Shown here: piece by piece, positions 47,921-57,246 of the stretch
Position numbering within the stretch: position 1 is the first letter of the stretch
Layout: every line of letters starts with the position of its first letter
Source of the DNA: a virus
Length of the DNA stretch: 64,000 nucleotides
Direction: 5' to 3' (one strand)
Virus record (IMG/VR): IMGVR_UViG_3300032322_002561
Location: 62,001-126,000 of that record
Notes under the pieces: generated by a model
Told to the model about the DNA's origin: nothing
The model's database searches: none
Seen by the model: the letters and a program-made list of their open reading frames with translations, nothing else
Program-made: the position numbers and the translations under genes

Positions 47921-49752
47921 GAGTCTATTCTTTCAATTCGATTTCTCAAGCAATCGCTTTTTCTCAAAACATGAAACCCCATGTCGTTGAATTTAGATAG
48001 ATCAATATTGGATTTTATCAAGTATTCTCTGTCTATTTTGTTCCATGTTTCAATGTCGTATTCTGATTTTACCTGGCGATTGATTTCTTGATTACTGTCA
48101 AACAAAAACATTTGCTGTAATAGTTTTATACTGTCAGGTATTTGTCCAAAATATTCTGCACAGTCTAAGGCCAACTCCACGCACTGATCTTTTACTCCAT
48201 GCAAGATTTCAAAACTCTTGGTATACCAAAATTCAAGACCCATGTTGTTGTTAAGGTGTCCTTGAGTAAGCAGTTGAACGATTTCCTTTTCCACTGCTTG
48301 ATATTCCTGTGCAGGCGCTGTGTTTGATGTCTGTAACAGATATTTAAGGCGACTGTAAAATTCAAAATAAGATATATTCAATACATTTCTACAAAAGCGT
48401 GAAATAAGTTGACTGTAACCTTGACAGTGAAAATTTTGTATCAGCCAGCAAAACAAATAACTTTGCACCATATCCTCAGTGGTCATGGTGCTGGTACTAA
48501 CAACTATGTCACCAAATTCTACAATACCGCTGTTGTCAGCGCCGGTATAACTTTGATGATTGTACATGCGCCTGGTTTTAATTTTGTATAAAAACATCTG
48601 AGTGCGATTTATTTCAGTGTTTTCTAAAATTTGCAATAAGGAAATGTTTATAAAATCGTGTTGTCCTGATTCCAATAATTGGCATAAGCCTTGTTCCCAA
48701 CTCTGTCTAGTTTCCAAAGGCAGTCCCAGAATCAAATCTGTATAAGTGGGCAATTTGTATTTGTTTGACAAGCTCAACATGCGTTCAAGATCATTTATCT
48801 CCATGTTGTCGCGTTTGATTACCTTGAGAGTGTCAGGGTTGAGTGTTTGTGTGGCAAGAGTAAGCCCACGAGCCAATTTACCAAATGCCTTGAGTATTTT
48901 AAACACATGCTCGCCACTGTTCTTGGGAAAATTTATGGCCACGTACTCTACAGCACTGTTGGCAAACTTTCGATTCATCATCTCAGCAATTTGTAAATCT
49001 CTTTCTTTCAATATGCCAAAATTTCCATCAGCTATGAAAACTGTGGTCACACAGTTATTTTGGACCAACCAGTCTAGTTCTTGTTCTATGCGTGACAAAT
49101 CAAAATTATATAACTTGCTGGCAGTCAGTGTGCCCCAATCACAGTAGGTGCATGCATAAGGACAACCTCGATTGGTTTCCAATGTTGCATCAAAGTACTC
49201 ATGTGAGTCTCTGTTTTTGACAATGTCATCAAACAGTCCCAACACATAAGGACTTGGATAGTCTAGGTCTTTTATTCTTGGCCCTTTTACCAATTTTTCC
49301 AGAGGTTGACCACTGGCAATTTTGCGCAGTATGTCAACAAAGGCTTGCTCACCTTCGTTGTTGACAATGACATCAATGTAGTCATATTCAGTATGACGGA
49401 TTCCGGTCTGAGGTCCACCAAATACTATGACACAATTGGGCCAGGCTTGTTTGATACACTTGGCCAACTCCAGGCAGTATTGTTCGTTCCAAACATAGAT
49501 ACTGAACGCACAAAGGTTTGGTGCCTTTAGTTCTTGCAACACTTCAGCAAGAGGCTGACGTTTATAGTGTAGTTTGACCAGGCGCCAATTTTGCACCACA
49601 TCGTCAAATTGTTGAGCATAGGCCCACAGACAACTCACAGAATATGGCAACCAAAATTGATACTTGTTTCCAAATTTGACACTGTATTGTGGTTGGAAAA
49701 GATGAATGGCACGTTGAGACATAGTCTCTGTAATTATCGTCGACGTCGTCAA
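47917..49752 (-). CDS. B12-binding-type radical SAM protein
   Basis: A 611-aa paralogue of the 41325 protein: IVFGGPQTGIRHTEYD in the cobalamin domain, ETNRGCPYACTYCDWGTL (cluster cysteines about 196-203), then a helical C-terminal domain. Located in the overlapping cassette with a GalE-like epimerase and a glycosyltransferase; a sugar or amino-sugar C-modification is a reasonable guess. Confidence 0.87.
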   Translation of the reverse strand: MTTSTIITETMSQRAIHLFQPQYSVKFGNKYQFWLPYSVSCLWAYAQQFDDVVQNWRLVKLHYKRQPLAEVLQELKAPNLCAFSIYVWNEQYCLELAKCIKQAWPNCVIVFGGPQTGIRHTEYDYIDVIVNNEGEQAFVDILRKIASGQPLEKLVKGPRIKDLDYPSPYVLGLFDDIVKNRDSHEYFDATLETNRGCPYACTYCDWGTLTASKLYNFDLSRIEQELDWLVQNNCVTTVFIADGNFGILKERDLQIAEMMNRKFANSAVEYVAINFPKNSGEHVFKILKAFGKLARGLTLATQTLNPDTLKVIKRDNMEINDLERMLSLSNKYKLPTYTDLILGLPLETRQSWEQGLCQLLESGQHDFINISLLQILENTEINRTQMFLYKIKTRRMYNHQSYTGADNSGIVEFGDIVVSTSTMTTEDMVQSYLFCWLIQNFHCQGYSQLISRFCRNVLNISYFEFYSRLKYLLQTSNTAPAQEYQAVEKEIVQLLTQGHLNNNMGLEFWYTKSFEILHGVKDQCVELALDCAEYFGQIPDSIKLLQQMFLFDSNQEINRQVKSEYDIETWNKIDREYLIKSNIDLSKFNDMGFHVLRKSDCLRNRIERIDS

Positions 49753-50702
49753 CGTTTAAGATACCATGCCCATGCATGTTTGATGATATCTTCAAGTTTC
49801 CACTGCGGTTTCCAGCCACTTGCCGCCGTGAACTTGGCACAATCAGCGGTAAGCACAGCTGGATCTCCAACTCGTCGTGTGCCTACATTGTATTCTAGAT
49901 CCTTTTGTGAAATTTTGATGGCACCATGTATGATTTCTAGATTGCTGTAACCGGTACTTGTGCCAAGATTATATACTCCGCTGGCGATGTTGCTATCAAT
50001 GGCCATGACATGTGCATCAGCCAAGTCCTCTACATGCACATAATCTCGAACACAGGTGCCATCCTCAGTTTCAAAATCTGTACCATTTAACACAAAATCT
50101 CCTGTGTTGTCACGCAGGGCTTCCAACACTCTGGCAATGATATGTGTTGCACCAGGTTCTTGACCATGACGACCCTGACTGTCGGCACCACAGGCATTGA
50201 AATATCTAAAACTCACATAGTCAAGACCATATGCTTGACGATAGCTGTTCATGATCATTTCTACCATGAGCTTGCTTTCGCCATAAGGACTGATAGGTTC
50301 CTTGGGATCTACTTCATGACAAGGAGTCATGACCGGTGTGCCGTACACAGCCGCTGAACTTGAAAAAACAAATCTACATGTGGGCATGGTCTTGCACACC
50401 AGATTCAACAATATGATTGTTTTGACCACGTTGTTGTCGTAATATTCGGCTGGATTTTTTATGCTGGGTCCTACGAGGCTGGTACCGGCACAATGTATGA
50501 TTGCATCGGGACGTTCTTGTACAATGCGACTGAGGCTTTCTTTGCTGACAATATCTGCAACAACAAACTGCTTGATGTGATCTGCTAGATGTCGCGGGCA
50601 GGGTCTACGGTCAATGCCAATCACTTCATGACCAGCATCCAACAGTTTCAAGGCAGTCTGTCCACCAATGTACCCAGCAGCTCCGGTTACAACTACTTTC
50701 AT
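49749..50702 (-). CDS. UDP-glucose 4-epimerase-like SDR
   Basis: A 317-aa extended SDR: TGAAGYIGGQTALKLL (7-22), FSSSAAVYG (Ser) and SPYGESKLM (Tyr-x3-Lys), CVRDYVHVEDLADAHV, all characteristic of GalE. Interconverts UDP-Glc/Gal or HexNAc. ATGA overlaps on both sides. Second epimerase of the window. Confidence 0.9.
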   Translation of the reverse strand: MKVVVTGAAGYIGGQTALKLLDAGHEVIGIDRRPCPRHLADHIKQFVVADIVSKESLSRIVQERPDAIIHCAGTSLVGPSIKNPAEYYDNNVVKTIILLNLVCKTMPTCRFVFSSSAAVYGTPVMTPCHEVDPKEPISPYGESKLMVEMIMNSYRQAYGLDYVSFRYFNACGADSQGRHGQEPGATHIIARVLEALRDNTGDFVLNGTDFETEDGTCVRDYVHVEDLADAHVMAIDSNIASGVYNLGTSTGYSNLEIIHGAIKISQKDLEYNVGTRRVGDPAVLTADCAKFTAASGWKPQWKLEDIIKHAWAWYLKR

Positions 50703-51907
50703 GATTCAATTTTCCTTACATGATACTTGGCCCGACTCACATGATCACGATAGCGATTGCCGGCACGGTTCCACTGCTCACCTTGACCTAGAATGATATC
50801 TACAATACGATCTACAGTGCCATCGGTCCAGTCCGAAATGAGTCCCATGTTGTGATGTGGTTGTTCCAACAAGTTTTCCAGCTTGTGAAACGCATCATCT
50901 ATACTCCAAGGAACATAGAGCCGGTTTGGGTCATCGGCAAAAGTTTCAGGGAAACTGCGATAAGCAGGATATAGAACATTGGATCCGAGAGTATCAGCTT
51001 CTGAAACTGTGTTAGACACCCAATCTTGAAGAGCACAATTAAACAATACCCTAGTGTCATTGAGAAGATTGTAGTAATCATTTTTCTTTAAGTTTTCATA
51101 AATTGTTAATTTGCCCTGATGCTCTAGTTCTCTTGCACGATTGATGTACCTAATGTTGTTGCTGCGCAATGGACCGCCTTGAAACACAGAAAACTCAACA
51201 TTTTTATGTCGTCCTTGACTGTGATACATTTCGATCAAGTCCATGTAAAAGTCTGGTTGTTTCTCTTGGTCAAATCTTGCAGCGAAGCCCACACGCATTT
51301 TACGATCAGCAAATGGTCGCACATTCTGTGCACCACCGATGCGTTCTAACACTTCCGCTTTGCCAAATGCCAGTCCACTGATGTTGTAGATTGGTGCAGT
51401 CCAGCCTGCGATCCTCATGTGGGCTACCATCTCTTCGTTGGTGGCCAGCACATGTACATTGGGAATCTGATTTACCATTTTTTCATACGTTGACATCCAG
51501 CCTGCCATGCCCCATACATGAACAAAATCATCCGGGTCAATGGCTTGAGCAAGACAGCGTACAAAAATACGAGGACGCTGAGACTCAGGCACTTGATCCA
51601 GAATATAAGGTAAGCTCTCGATACCGGGCTGAAACATGTCTTCAAAGTAGATAACATCTTCATTGGTAACTTCTCCATTCCTCATCATCTGCACCAGATT
51701 CATCATCTGGCTCATGCTAAAATAACTGCGACCGTGTGCGTCCAACACCTGACCAACACTGATGCTCTGTGTGTTGTCTATGGTGTCGCCCGGCACATAG
51801 ACCACGTCCAGCCCTCTACGATCAAACACACGACGATTCCACTCTGTGAGTTGCAGGGTATAGCGAGCTTCATAGCTCTCCAAGCCCATGTAGAATATCT
51901 TTCTCAT
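50699..51907 (-). CDS. GT-B glycosyltransferase
   Basis: A 402-aa protein (MRKIFYMGLESYEARYTLQL start, overlapping the preceding stop as ATGA). C-terminal half has RKMRVGFAARFDQEKQPDF and SNTVSEADTLGSNVLYPAY, a GT-B donor site with Glu. First gene of the cassette after the 51904 small gene. Similar proteins occur in T4-like phages; acceptor unknown. Confidence 0.78.
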   Translation of the reverse strand: MRKIFYMGLESYEARYTLQLTEWNRRVFDRRGLDVVYVPGDTIDNTQSISVGQVLDAHGRSYFSMSQMMNLVQMMRNGEVTNEDVIYFEDMFQPGIESLPYILDQVPESQRPRIFVRCLAQAIDPDDFVHVWGMAGWMSTYEKMVNQIPNVHVLATNEEMVAHMRIAGWTAPIYNISGLAFGKAEVLERIGGAQNVRPFADRKMRVGFAARFDQEKQPDFYMDLIEMYHSQGRHKNVEFSVFQGGPLRSNNIRYINRARELEHQGKLTIYENLKKNDYYNLLNDTRVLFNCALQDWVSNTVSEADTLGSNVLYPAYRSFPETFADDPNRLYVPWSIDDAFHKLENLLEQPHHNMGLISDWTDGTVDRIVDIILGQGEQWNRAGNRYRDHVSRAKYHVRKIES

Positions 51908-52125
51908 ATGTTGCGTCCCAGTCTGCGAGCATCTTCCAGCCACATGTTCTTGGCGTTCTTGCCTTGAGTGAACTTGTTGTACTGTTGCCAGGCATAGGCT
52001 CGGAAGTTATAGAGATCCTCCTCACGGAATCTGTAGCCGTATTCACGGCAAAATTCCAAGAAATCGCCAAGATCTTCTTGACATTGTACAGCACGAGGGT
52101 TGAGCCGATATTCACGCTTGCCCAT
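51904..52125 (-). CDS. Conserved small T4-like phage protein
   Basis: A 73-aa protein beginning MGKREYRLNPRAVQCQEDL with FLEFCREYGY and LYNFRAYAWQQYNKF, a pattern familiar from T4-like aquatic phages; unknown function. Confidence 0.75.
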   Translation of the reverse strand: MGKREYRLNPRAVQCQEDLGDFLEFCREYGYRFREEDLYNFRAYAWQQYNKFTQGKNAKNMWLEDARRLGRNI

Positions 52126-52136
52126 GGTATTTCCTT

Positions 52137-52586
52137 TTAATATTTGATTGATAAGTTAGGGCGAGAAAGTTCATACTTGATAAGGCAACCGTTCTCGCCA
52201 TCCTCGGCCACCTCAATCCATACAGCACGCTCAGGATAGCGATCAGCTATCTGTGTATATAGGTCATCTGCGATCATCTCACAACTTTTAAAATCCAGTT
52301 CTAAAACGGAATCCTGACCGTTATACAGCGACTCGAGCCATCGTTTGAACTGGATGAATTCGATGTCCCGGTCATTGTGGAACACATCGATCCACACCCG
52401 GAAATGAAAAATGTGCCTATGAGCATTAGCAAGAAACGATACATCATACTCTCCTGGAGTATTTAACCGGGGATCAGTGGCCGCCGCTGGATAGCGATGT
52501 ATGCCTTCTCTGCGGAATGTGACCCAGATCTTGCGCTCTGCGTGTTCGCGGATGCGTTCTACAGTTTCTCTTTGTTCTTGTATCAT
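52137..52586 (-). CDS. QueD/6-pyruvoyl-tetrahydropterin synthase-like protein
   Basis: A 149-aa protein. ANAHRHIFHFRVWIDV, SVLELDFKSCEMIADDL and WIEVAEDGENGCLIKYE are placed like the zinc-His strand, the acidic helix and the last Glu strand of PTPS/QueD, but the first zinc-binding His context is incomplete. Probably a diverged pterin-type enzyme. Near the Tgt-like gene. Confidence 0.5.
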   Translation of the reverse strand: MIQEQRETVERIREHAERKIWVTFRREGIHRYPAAATDPRLNTPGEYDVSFLANAHRHIFHFRVWIDVFHNDRDIEFIQFKRWLESLYNGQDSVLELDFKSCEMIADDLYTQIADRYPERAVWIEVAEDGENGCLIKYELSRPNLSIKY

Positions 52587-52909
52587 CGTTTCAATAACTC
52601 CATGGTTACAATTCGGCCAATAGCTTCACTCAAGTTTTCGTTTTCGGTCACAATGTGCAACTTGCGAACATAGTTGTCGGTCTTGGGATCAGTCCAACGT
52701 GTCTCGATCAAGGTGCCACCCGATACAGTCTGCACACTGAAACGAATAGGATCAGTGAGATCAATCTCATTGTCTGAGACTACAATCATTTCATCTTGTC
52801 CGCGTCTCCTACCTCTAATGGTCAACGGTACAAGAGCGTCATCCTCTCGTAGGTCGCGACTGAAATCCCAACCCCATTTCATCATTCTTGACCATAACCA
52901 TCTAATCAT
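52583..52909 (-). CDS. Phage hypothetical protein
   Basis: A 108-aa protein starting MIRWLWSRMMKWGWDF, start overlapping the SDR stop as ATGA. Beta-rich second half; no motif recognised. Confidence 0.62.
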   Translation of the reverse strand: MIRWLWSRMMKWGWDFSRDLREDDALVPLTIRGRRRGQDEMIVVSDNEIDLTDPIRFSVQTVSGGTLIETRWTDPKTDNYVRKLHIVTENENLSEAIGRIVTMELLKR

Positions 52910-53460
52910 TTGTTTACCTTTTGTGTTGTTGCGTTGTGTGAGAAATACAATTCTTGTATGCAAATACCCTTGTCAAGATATTTTAACACATCTACTATGA
53001 GTTCAGCAACACTGTGTGTGGTCATTTTGGCGGCTTTGATATCATGTGATAGTTTGGTGTCTATCCAGTGCGGCATGATGTTGATCAAATTTGGCAGTGC
53101 AAATTTACGCATGGATCTTGCGAATTCTAGTTGTTGAGTTTTTTGTAGTTGATATTCAATACCCAGCAAACTTCCAGATTCCAGGACCACAGCACTGCCA
53201 ATATTCACAATGGTACGTGGTTGACCGTACCAGACCTTGTACAACCGTTTGAGCAGTTCGGTTTGCCCATATTCGTGATAGGCATTGTTTATAAAACAGT
53301 CATAATTCTGTGCTTCTAACACTATGCGATCCAGATCTTGAGACTTGGCAATATCATAACCATTTTCTAGCGCAAAGCCCACGATCTCATGATGGCTTGA
53401 CAATGATGTGTATAGTTCAAGGCCCAGGCCACCGGTATGGCCGGTCATGGCAATTTTCAT
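52906..53460 (-). CDS. Short-chain dehydrogenase-like protein
   Basis: A 184-aa SDR: TGHTGGLGLELYTSL (Rossmann Gly motif), NYDCFINNAYHEYG and VVLESGSLLGIEYQLQK with a Tyr-x3-Lys-like pair (YQLQK). Shorter than typical (about 250 aa). Function unknown; embedded in the Tgt/QueD-like gene cluster. Confidence 0.68.
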   Translation of the reverse strand: MKIAMTGHTGGLGLELYTSLSSHHEIVGFALENGYDIAKSQDLDRIVLEAQNYDCFINNAYHEYGQTELLKRLYKVWYGQPRTIVNIGSAVVLESGSLLGIEYQLQKTQQLEFARSMRKFALPNLINIMPHWIDTKLSHDIKAAKMTTHSVAELIVDVLKYLDKGICIQELYFSHNATTQKVNK

Positions 53461-53990
53461 TTGACAGGTTTATCTTGGCTGTATTGGTCCCAACTAGTAA
53501 ACTTGTTGCGATCCAGTAGGTCATGTAGACTGTGACACCATACTCCAGCATTGGTAGCAGCAAAATCACGATCATCCAACTTGATTGTGGCATTGTAGCC
53601 CAGTTGATTTAGATAGGGCAACTTGACCGAGATCATGGGAATAAATTTGTGATGTTCAACTAGGCCTGATTCCAAGAGCCCCTCTACTGATTTTACATCT
53701 AGGTCCAAGGTACACCAATAGTTTCTGTCCAACAAGGCCTGCACCATGTGTTCCCAGTCCCGCCAAGTTTCTGCATCGTTGGAGTCCGGATTGGGGAAAC
53801 TGTGGTTGGCTCCAAAATACACATGTGTAATTGGCAGTTTGCTACGCCGGTCTGCTTCGCCTATTTGCCATAAAATCTGATCTACTGATTCAACACCCAC
53901 CACGAACATGGTTCTGTGTTGATAGCATGGTGTGTGTTCAATTTCGGTACCTACAAAAAATCTTGTTTCCTCGTGTCCTTGACGATTCAT
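53457..53990 (-). CDS. Tgt-associated phage hypothetical protein
   Basis: A 177-aa protein with EIEHTPCYQHRTMFVVG and THVYFGANHSFPNP, alternating strands and helices. It lies ATGA-coupled directly after the Tgt-like gene, so probably a partner in base insertion. No family recognised. Confidence 0.65.
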   Translation of the reverse strand: MNRQGHEETRFFVGTEIEHTPCYQHRTMFVVGVESVDQILWQIGEADRRSKLPITHVYFGANHSFPNPDSNDAETWRDWEHMVQALLDRNYWCTLDLDVKSVEGLLESGLVEHHKFIPMISVKLPYLNQLGYNATIKLDDRDFAATNAGVWCHSLHDLLDRNKFTSWDQYSQDKPVK

Positions 53991-55531
53991 AACAACTCCT
54001 CTAGTTGATCCAATTTGTCCTGATCAAGCTCATCTGGATCGGTTGCGGCAACTTCCTCAACATCAAACAGAGCGTCAAACATGGGTCTGGCACTGACCAA
54101 TCGTTTGCCAGTAAATCCACGTGTACCAATGATCAGATCCAAGACCTTGCCATAGTGTTCAATTCTTTCAAGACTACGTTGGCGATCCTGTTGACTAAAG
54201 ATATCTTCTACAATGTTACGGAAATCGTTATCGGGTGTGGTGCGTCCGGCCAGCATGTTGGGTTTTTGTCCACGATCGTACAGTTCATTGGCCGTTTGCA
54301 CAGCATTGATATGACTCCAACAGTTGTGTCCCATGAGCAAGGCATAGCTGAATGAATCCCAAGATGTCTTGCCTTCTTTGCCAATCTTGTTGAGATCGCC
54401 TGGACGATACACACAAACATCGCTGATGTTGAGTCGTTTGCTTATGGGCGATTCCTCAAAAACAGGATGAATGTTATCCTGCGTCACAGCGTCACGGAAA
54501 CTGCGTGGGTCAGTGGCATACTTCTTGTCATCGGCGGTGGGAGCCATGCTGTAGGTCCACTTGTCGAGTGATTCATAACTGCTGTTGTAGTAGAGCTGAC
54601 CATTGGCAATGGCCAAGAATGGTGATGCACAATCAAAGCTGATGGTAAAGTTTGGATTGTGATAGTGTCTGATCGCACGCTGAATATCTGTTAGCAGGCA
54701 AGCCCACTCTAGTTTGCTAGTGCCCAAAAAGTGCATCCAGTCGTGTATGCCTGTTTCTAACAGTCCGTCGTGAATGAGATTCACAATGCGTCGTAGCACC
54801 AAGTGTACGTCACACATGTTTTGTCCTCCCATGCCCCAACCATTGAAGTGACGTCCTGGATACTGAGCCGGGTCCGAATACTTTTTCATGGTCTCATACC
54901 ATGCGTCAGCCTCTACATGGTTGGCACCTTGTAGCACATTCAAGAACCGAGCACCACCATTTTCAATACCTTTGCGATTGGCAATAAAATAATCATTGTT
55001 GTAGATAGTGGCTTCTACTGCATCCTGATAGTTGCGGATGCCAGTTTTCTTTGTAGAACCTGGCCACTTGGAAGTCCAAGTGGGAATGTCCAAGGTCAGG
55101 CCGTATGTGGCAATGCCATCCTGCCACTTCAACACAGCCTCACGTTTTTTTTGTGCCTTGGGGCATCCGCTATTGGCTTTCCAATCACCTTCCCATACAC
55201 CTTTGGCAATTTGGAATCCACCTGAATCGCACAACAAGGTTGATCCAGGGTCACGATTGCGCAACATGTCCTCTTTGGGATTGAACTTGCTAAGATCTAA
55301 GTCGGCGTGTCCAGCCGAATACAGAGCCCACTGATACGGAAACAGACCTTGTTGTGGATTCAAAAAATTCATCATTTCCATGTCCGGCATGTTCTTGGGC
55401 ATGCGAGTCTGATCCACATAATTTTCATGACGTTGGCGACCAATATAGGTTGAATAAAAACTACTAATGGCCGGCAAAAAGATTGCGTAGTCTTTCTGCC
55501 TTGCAGTCAGGTCATGTTGGCTGAATTCCAT
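53987..55531 (-). CDS. Tgt/DpdA-like guanine transglycosylase
   Basis: A 514-aa TIM-barrel protein: LLCDSGGFQIAKG (about 99-111) is the TGT signature DSGGFQ, and LTLDIPTW, GWGMGGQN and WMHFLGTSKLEWACL match later TGT blocks. DpdA proteins in phages exchange guanine in DNA for 7-deazaguanines. FolE, QueD and QueE in the same genome supply the precursor. Zinc-site Cys of RNA-TGT not evident. Confidence 0.86.
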   Translation of the reverse strand: MEFSQHDLTARQKDYAIFLPAISSFYSTYIGRQRHENYVDQTRMPKNMPDMEMMNFLNPQQGLFPYQWALYSAGHADLDLSKFNPKEDMLRNRDPGSTLLCDSGGFQIAKGVWEGDWKANSGCPKAQKKREAVLKWQDGIATYGLTLDIPTWTSKWPGSTKKTGIRNYQDAVEATIYNNDYFIANRKGIENGGARFLNVLQGANHVEADAWYETMKKYSDPAQYPGRHFNGWGMGGQNMCDVHLVLRRIVNLIHDGLLETGIHDWMHFLGTSKLEWACLLTDIQRAIRHYHNPNFTISFDCASPFLAIANGQLYYNSSYESLDKWTYSMAPTADDKKYATDPRSFRDAVTQDNIHPVFEESPISKRLNISDVCVYRPGDLNKIGKEGKTSWDSFSYALLMGHNCWSHINAVQTANELYDRGQKPNMLAGRTTPDNDFRNIVEDIFSQQDRQRSLERIEHYGKVLDLIIGTRGFTGKRLVSARPMFDALFDVEEVAATDPDELDQDKLDQLEELL

Positions 55532-55534
55532 GAG

Positions 55535-56257
55535 TTACTTGCTCTGTGCAGGCAGTATGTATTCGTATACAGCAATACCAGAATCCACAGTGATCATGGC
55601 TGCACCATCATCACTAATTTGAATTTTTTTGTCGCCGGTAAGACCCATGATTGAAATAAACTGTGCGGCTGGCCAGCTCCATGCACGTTTGAGTGTGCCG
55701 CCAACGTCGTGATGAAACACAAAATTGCCTGCGTGTGTTGAATGATCACCAAAGAAAAACTTCAAGTGTCCGTCCTCGGTCTTGGCCTGAAAATGTGGCT
55801 CTTCGGCATTGGCACTGGCCTGCATCTTCAGTCGTTGTATTGCAGCCACAGTGGGCTCAAACGTGATGTGCCAGTTTACACCCTTGAACTTGGGAGTTTT
55901 TAATTTTTCATTCACAATTTCTGCTGCCATGAAACGATATGCATTCTTGAAATCTCCATGAGCATTTTCAAATGCAATGCCGTCGGGTGCACCTGTGGAC
56001 TTCTTGGTAATGCTTAATTTGGCATTCTCACGATACTCTTGCAAGTTTAACAAAATTTTTAATTTGCTGAGATTTGGCATGCCAAACGTGCCCACAAAGT
56101 CTGGCACAGGATTTTTGAATTTGGCCTGTACCACAACGCTGAGGTCCTCGCTCAGACCAGCGATTGTGGTGTTATTTTCGTCGCCACTGATCTTGACAAG
56201 ATCAATACAGCCCAAATCATAAGTGTGTTCTACTAAATCTAACAGATAGTCTTTCAT
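55535..56257 (-). CDS. Sliding clamp (T4 gp45-like)
   Basis: A 240-aa DNA polymerase processivity clamp. Fold pattern of gp45: acidic N-terminal helix, ISGDENNTTIAG, central KLKILLNLQEYRENAKLSI, and a C-terminal MITVDSGIAVYEYILPA. In T4 the clamp also activates late transcription, which suits the late-type elements here. Expressed from 56278-56306. Confidence 0.85.
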   Translation of the reverse strand: MKDYLLDLVEHTYDLGCIDLVKISGDENNTTIAGLSEDLSVVVQAKFKNPVPDFVGTFGMPNLSKLKILLNLQEYRENAKLSITKKSTGAPDGIAFENAHGDFKNAYRFMAAEIVNEKLKTPKFKGVNWHITFEPTVAAIQRLKMQASANAEEPHFQAKTEDGHLKFFFGDHSTHAGNFVFHHDVGGTLKRAWSWPAAQFISIMGLTGDKKIQISDDGAAMITVDSGIAVYEYILPAQSK

Positions 56258-56277
56258 GCAATATTCTCCTTGTGTGT

Positions 56278-56306
56278 ATTTTAACAGAATTATTTAGATC
56301 GTGCAA
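56278..56306 (-). promoter_or_regulatory. Sigma70-like promoter of the clamp gene
   Basis: Minus-strand -35 TTGCAC (56301-56306), 17-bp spacer, -10 TAAAAT (56278-56283); CTAAATAATTC lies within the spacer and may be a second, late-type element. Confidence 0.6.
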
Positions 56307-56307
56307 G

Positions 56308-57246
56308 TTATTTGGCCATAATTTTGGCCAAAGTTTGCCCGCCTCGCAGACTGTGGATTTCCCCAGGACGTTGCAGTTCAATCCAGGCCACGTTGCCAGC
56401 ACCTCTATAACGATCGTTGATTTCAAACCCCAGTTGCTCGGCATGTGCCACAATTTGTCGGCCTGGTGTATAGGTCATGAAACTGCTTTCGGCCAAGGCC
56501 ACACCATGTTCATAGTCACAATCGTTTATGGTCATAAACACTACACCTCCCGGTCTAAGTTTGTACCAAAACTCCACAAGATATTGTTTGATTACTTCCA
56601 TGGGTTTGAAATTAAAATAGTTGTAGGCAAACACATAGCCAAATTGTGCGTCTGGCAATGCCGATAAAAAAGGTTGTGGCATCTGCTCGTTCACAGTATA
56701 CAGACGCAATCTGCGCTGATATTCAGGAGTAAATTTTGACACTGCTGGTTGCAACAGGTCTAAGTTTTGATCAACCACGTACAAAGGATCCAAGGGCACC
56801 AACTGTTCAATAAAGTTTTCCTGTGCAGGTCTAAATATCAAACCTGGCAATCTCCAGTCGGTGTAACGCACAATACGTCCCTGCAACCGCTCGGCACTTT
56901 CATTGTCCAAGTGCAGTTTGCGATTCAAAATATATTCATTGGTTTCGTAACACATTTCTTCCTGATACAACCTAAGACTTTCTTGCAGATAGATTGGCTC
57001 CAATGCAGATATTTTGTGTTCTAGTTCCTGTTTGATTTGATCCAAGGTTTGCTGAAAAGAATCAAATGCTCGATCAATGTTGTGTCCATCTTTGATGAGT
57101 TGATCACTTTGTGTTTGCAATTGCGATCTGTGATTTATCACTTGGTGTATCATGCCGTCAAGACGATGTCGAGCTGTGTAATGAATGTCACGCAGACTAA
57201 AACTGTCTAAGAGATTTTTATATTCAATAAGATCGCTTAGTGTCAT
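56308..57246 (-). CDS. Methyltransferase-like protein with N-terminal coiled coil
   Basis: A 312-aa protein. Residues about 1-130 are helical with long Gln/Glu-rich coil (SQLQTQSDQLIKDG...). Residues about 150-300 look like a SAM methyltransferase (LFEWYKLRPGGVVFMTINDC-like YKLRPGGVVFMTIND, then FEINDRYRGAGNVAWIEL). Target unknown. 4-bp overlap with DNA polymerase. Confidence 0.7.
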   Translation of the reverse strand: MTLSDLIEYKNLLDSFSLRDIHYTARHRLDGMIHQVINHRSQLQTQSDQLIKDGHNIDRAFDSFQQTLDQIKQELEHKISALEPIYLQESLRLYQEEMCYETNEYILNRKLHLDNESAERLQGRIVRYTDWRLPGLIFRPAQENFIEQLVPLDPLYVVDQNLDLLQPAVSKFTPEYQRRLRLYTVNEQMPQPFLSALPDAQFGYVFAYNYFNFKPMEVIKQYLVEFWYKLRPGGVVFMTINDCDYEHGVALAESSFMTYTPGRQIVAHAEQLGFEINDRYRGAGNVAWIELQRPGEIHSLRGGQTLAKIMAK

